Positions 62,702-64,000 of a stretch of 64,000 nt of DNA are shown here, piece by piece (positions within the stretch are counted from its first letter, which is position 1; the number at the start of each line of letters is the position of its first letter). Source of the stretch: Nitrosomonadales bacterium. Its GTDB lineage: Bacteria > Pseudomonadota > Gammaproteobacteria > Burkholderiales > SG8-39. Under the pieces are notes generated by a model. It was not told the DNA's origin. It searched no databases and saw nothing but the letters and a program-made list of their open reading frames with translations. A program made the translations under genes and the position numbers. The stretch spans positions 1-64,000 of the forward strand of contig SBAS01000019.1 of assembly GCA_005240145.1 (NCBI GenBank), written 5' to 3'.

Positions 62702-63694
62702 ATGTCTGCAGACCTGAAACGCCGCCGGATGCTGGCGGCGAGCGCGGCGGCACTCGCCACGCTGGCGTTCGACGTCGGCGCGCAGGCCTGGCCGTCGCGC
62801 CCGATCCGCATGATCTGCCCGTTTCCTCCGGGCGGCCTGACCGATCTCTACACGCGCGCCATCGCCGATCACTTGCAGCAGGTTCTGGGCCAGCCCGTGC
62901 TGGTCGAAAACCGGCCGGGTGCCGGCGGACTCATTGGCAACGACAGCGTCGCCAAGGCGGCGCCCGACGGCTACACCTTCCTGGTCACCATCCAGACCAC
63001 GCTGGTCCAGGGGCAGGTGCTGTACAAGAAGCTGCCCTACAACCCGGAGACCGACTTCACCTGGATCTCGGCACTCGGCGCCGGGCACCTGCCGTTCGCC
63101 GTGCCTGCCAGCCTGCCGGTGCGCAGCTTCCGCGAGTTCGTCGAGTATGCGAAGACGAACCGCACCAGCATGGGCACCTATGCCGCGGGCTCGTTCCCGC
63201 ACATGATCGCCGGCCAGCTCAACAAGCTCTATGGCACCAAGATCGAGGCGGTGCACTACAGGGGCGAAACCCCGATGTGGATCGACGTCGCGGGCGGCCA
63301 GATCCAGGGCGCGATCGGCAGCGTCGCCGGGGTCCTGCCGCACGTGCAAAAGGGCTCGGTGCGTGTCGTGGCCGTGCCGACAAATGTGCGCTCGCCGAAG
63401 CTGCCGGAGGTGCCGGAGGTGCCGACCTTCATCGAACAGGGGTTCACGGATCCGGTGTTCGCGCTGCGCGGCTGGATCGGCCTGTTCGGACCAGCGAAGC
63501 TGCCGCGGGAAATCGTGGAGCGCGTCTCGCGGCTCACCATCGAAGCCGGCGAAAGCGCGCGCCTGAAACAGATCTACGACCAGTTCGGCATCGCCGAGCG
63601 GCCCACCACGCCTGAGGAATTCCTGCGGCTCTACCGCACCGACGGACCGCAGTGGATCGCGATCACGCGGGAACTGGGCATCACGCTCGACTGA
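62702..63694 (+). CDS. Bug-family tripartite tricarboxylate transporter substrate-binding protein
   Basis: Signal peptide then [63 protein letters not shown]. Confidence 0.94.
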   Translation: MSADLKRRRMLAASAAALATLAFDVGAQAWPSRPIRMICPFPPGGLTDLYTRAIADHLQQVLGQPVLVENRPGAGGLIGNDSVAKAAPDGYTFLVTIQTTLVQGQVLYKKLPYNPETDFTWISALGAGHLPFAVPASLPVRSFREFVEYAKTNRTSMGTYAAGSFPHMIAGQLNKLYGTKIEAVHYRGETPMWIDVAGGQIQGAIGSVAGVLPHVQKGSVRVVAVPTNVRSPKLPEVPEVPTFIEQGFTDPVFALRGWIGLFGPAKLPREIVERVSRLTIEAGESARLKQIYDQFGIAERPTTPEEFLRLYRTDGPQWIAITRELGITLD

Positions 63695-63708
63695 GGAGAA
63701 GACAAACC

Positions 63709-64000
63709 ATGAAATCGTTTATCGCCATCGCCGCACTCATCGTCGCCACCGGCGCACAGGCGCAAGCCTGGCCGAACAAGCCGATCAAGTACATCGTCAA
63801 TTTCGCCCCCGGCGGCACCACCGACATCCTGGCGCGCATGCTCGCGCCCAAGCTCTCCGACGCGCTCGGCCAGCCGGTAATCGTGGAGAACAAGCCGGGC
63901 CAGGCCGGCTCGGTAGGCGCGGCCGAGGTCGCGCGCTCCGCGGCCGATGGCTACACCATAGGCGCGGGCACCATCAGCTCGCACGCGATCAACGTATCGC
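63709..64000 (+). CDS. second Bug-family substrate-binding protein (partial, runs off window)
   Basis: [83 protein letters not shown]. Confidence 0.93.
   Translation, partial: MKSFIAIAALIVATGAQAQAWPNKPIKYIVNFAPGGTTDILARMLAPKLSDALGQPVIVENKPGQAGSVGAAEVARSAADGYTIGAGTISSHAINVS

Overview
GC-rich proteobacterial chromosome segment, betaproteobacterial in style judging by gene content and order. It is mostly housekeeping: (i) a tightly overlapping minus-strand run rpsP-rimM-trmD-rplS / ribBA-ribH-nusB-thiL-pgpA-cinA-AmmeMemoRadiSam genes-MFS; (ii) ffh, ypjD-like, CNNM/CorC, pilC-pilD-coaE-zapD-yacG, an EAL protein, Nudix-ThiE fusion, DUF815 ATPase, argJ, secA, M23 peptidase, DUF721/DciA-like, lpxC; (iii) a complete 16-gene dcw cluster (mraZ to ftsZ, 53.6 to 36.2 kb, minus strand); (iv) a metabolic region (CoA-transferase pair, MCE/MlaE-type permease, IlvD/Edd dehydratase, Ldh2, HpcH/HpaI aldolase, 2-hydroxyacid dehydrogenase, Bug receptors). 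Accessory DNA sits in two junctions that are normally compact. The ffh-rpsP interval carries a tricistronic parDE-like module whose third gene encodes an internally duplicated small protein, plus an orphan Mrr-N-like protein. The ftsZ-lpxC interval carries a ~5.3 kb island with gene remnants (phnE with an internal deletion, ridA N-terminus), a deacetylase / MmgE-PrpD / adenylate-forming ligase triad and a second parDE-like pair. Other signals: probable ATT start codons (murE, zapD), 10-bp-periodic operator candidates upstream of both TA loci and of mraZ, an inverted repeat pair around a lipoprotein gene, an MCE operon without its ATPase, pilCD without pilB, and an unlisted 45-aa membrane smORF. 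No tRNA, rRNA, CRISPR array or intact transposase was recognised. All family names come from reading the translations by eye; no searches were run.
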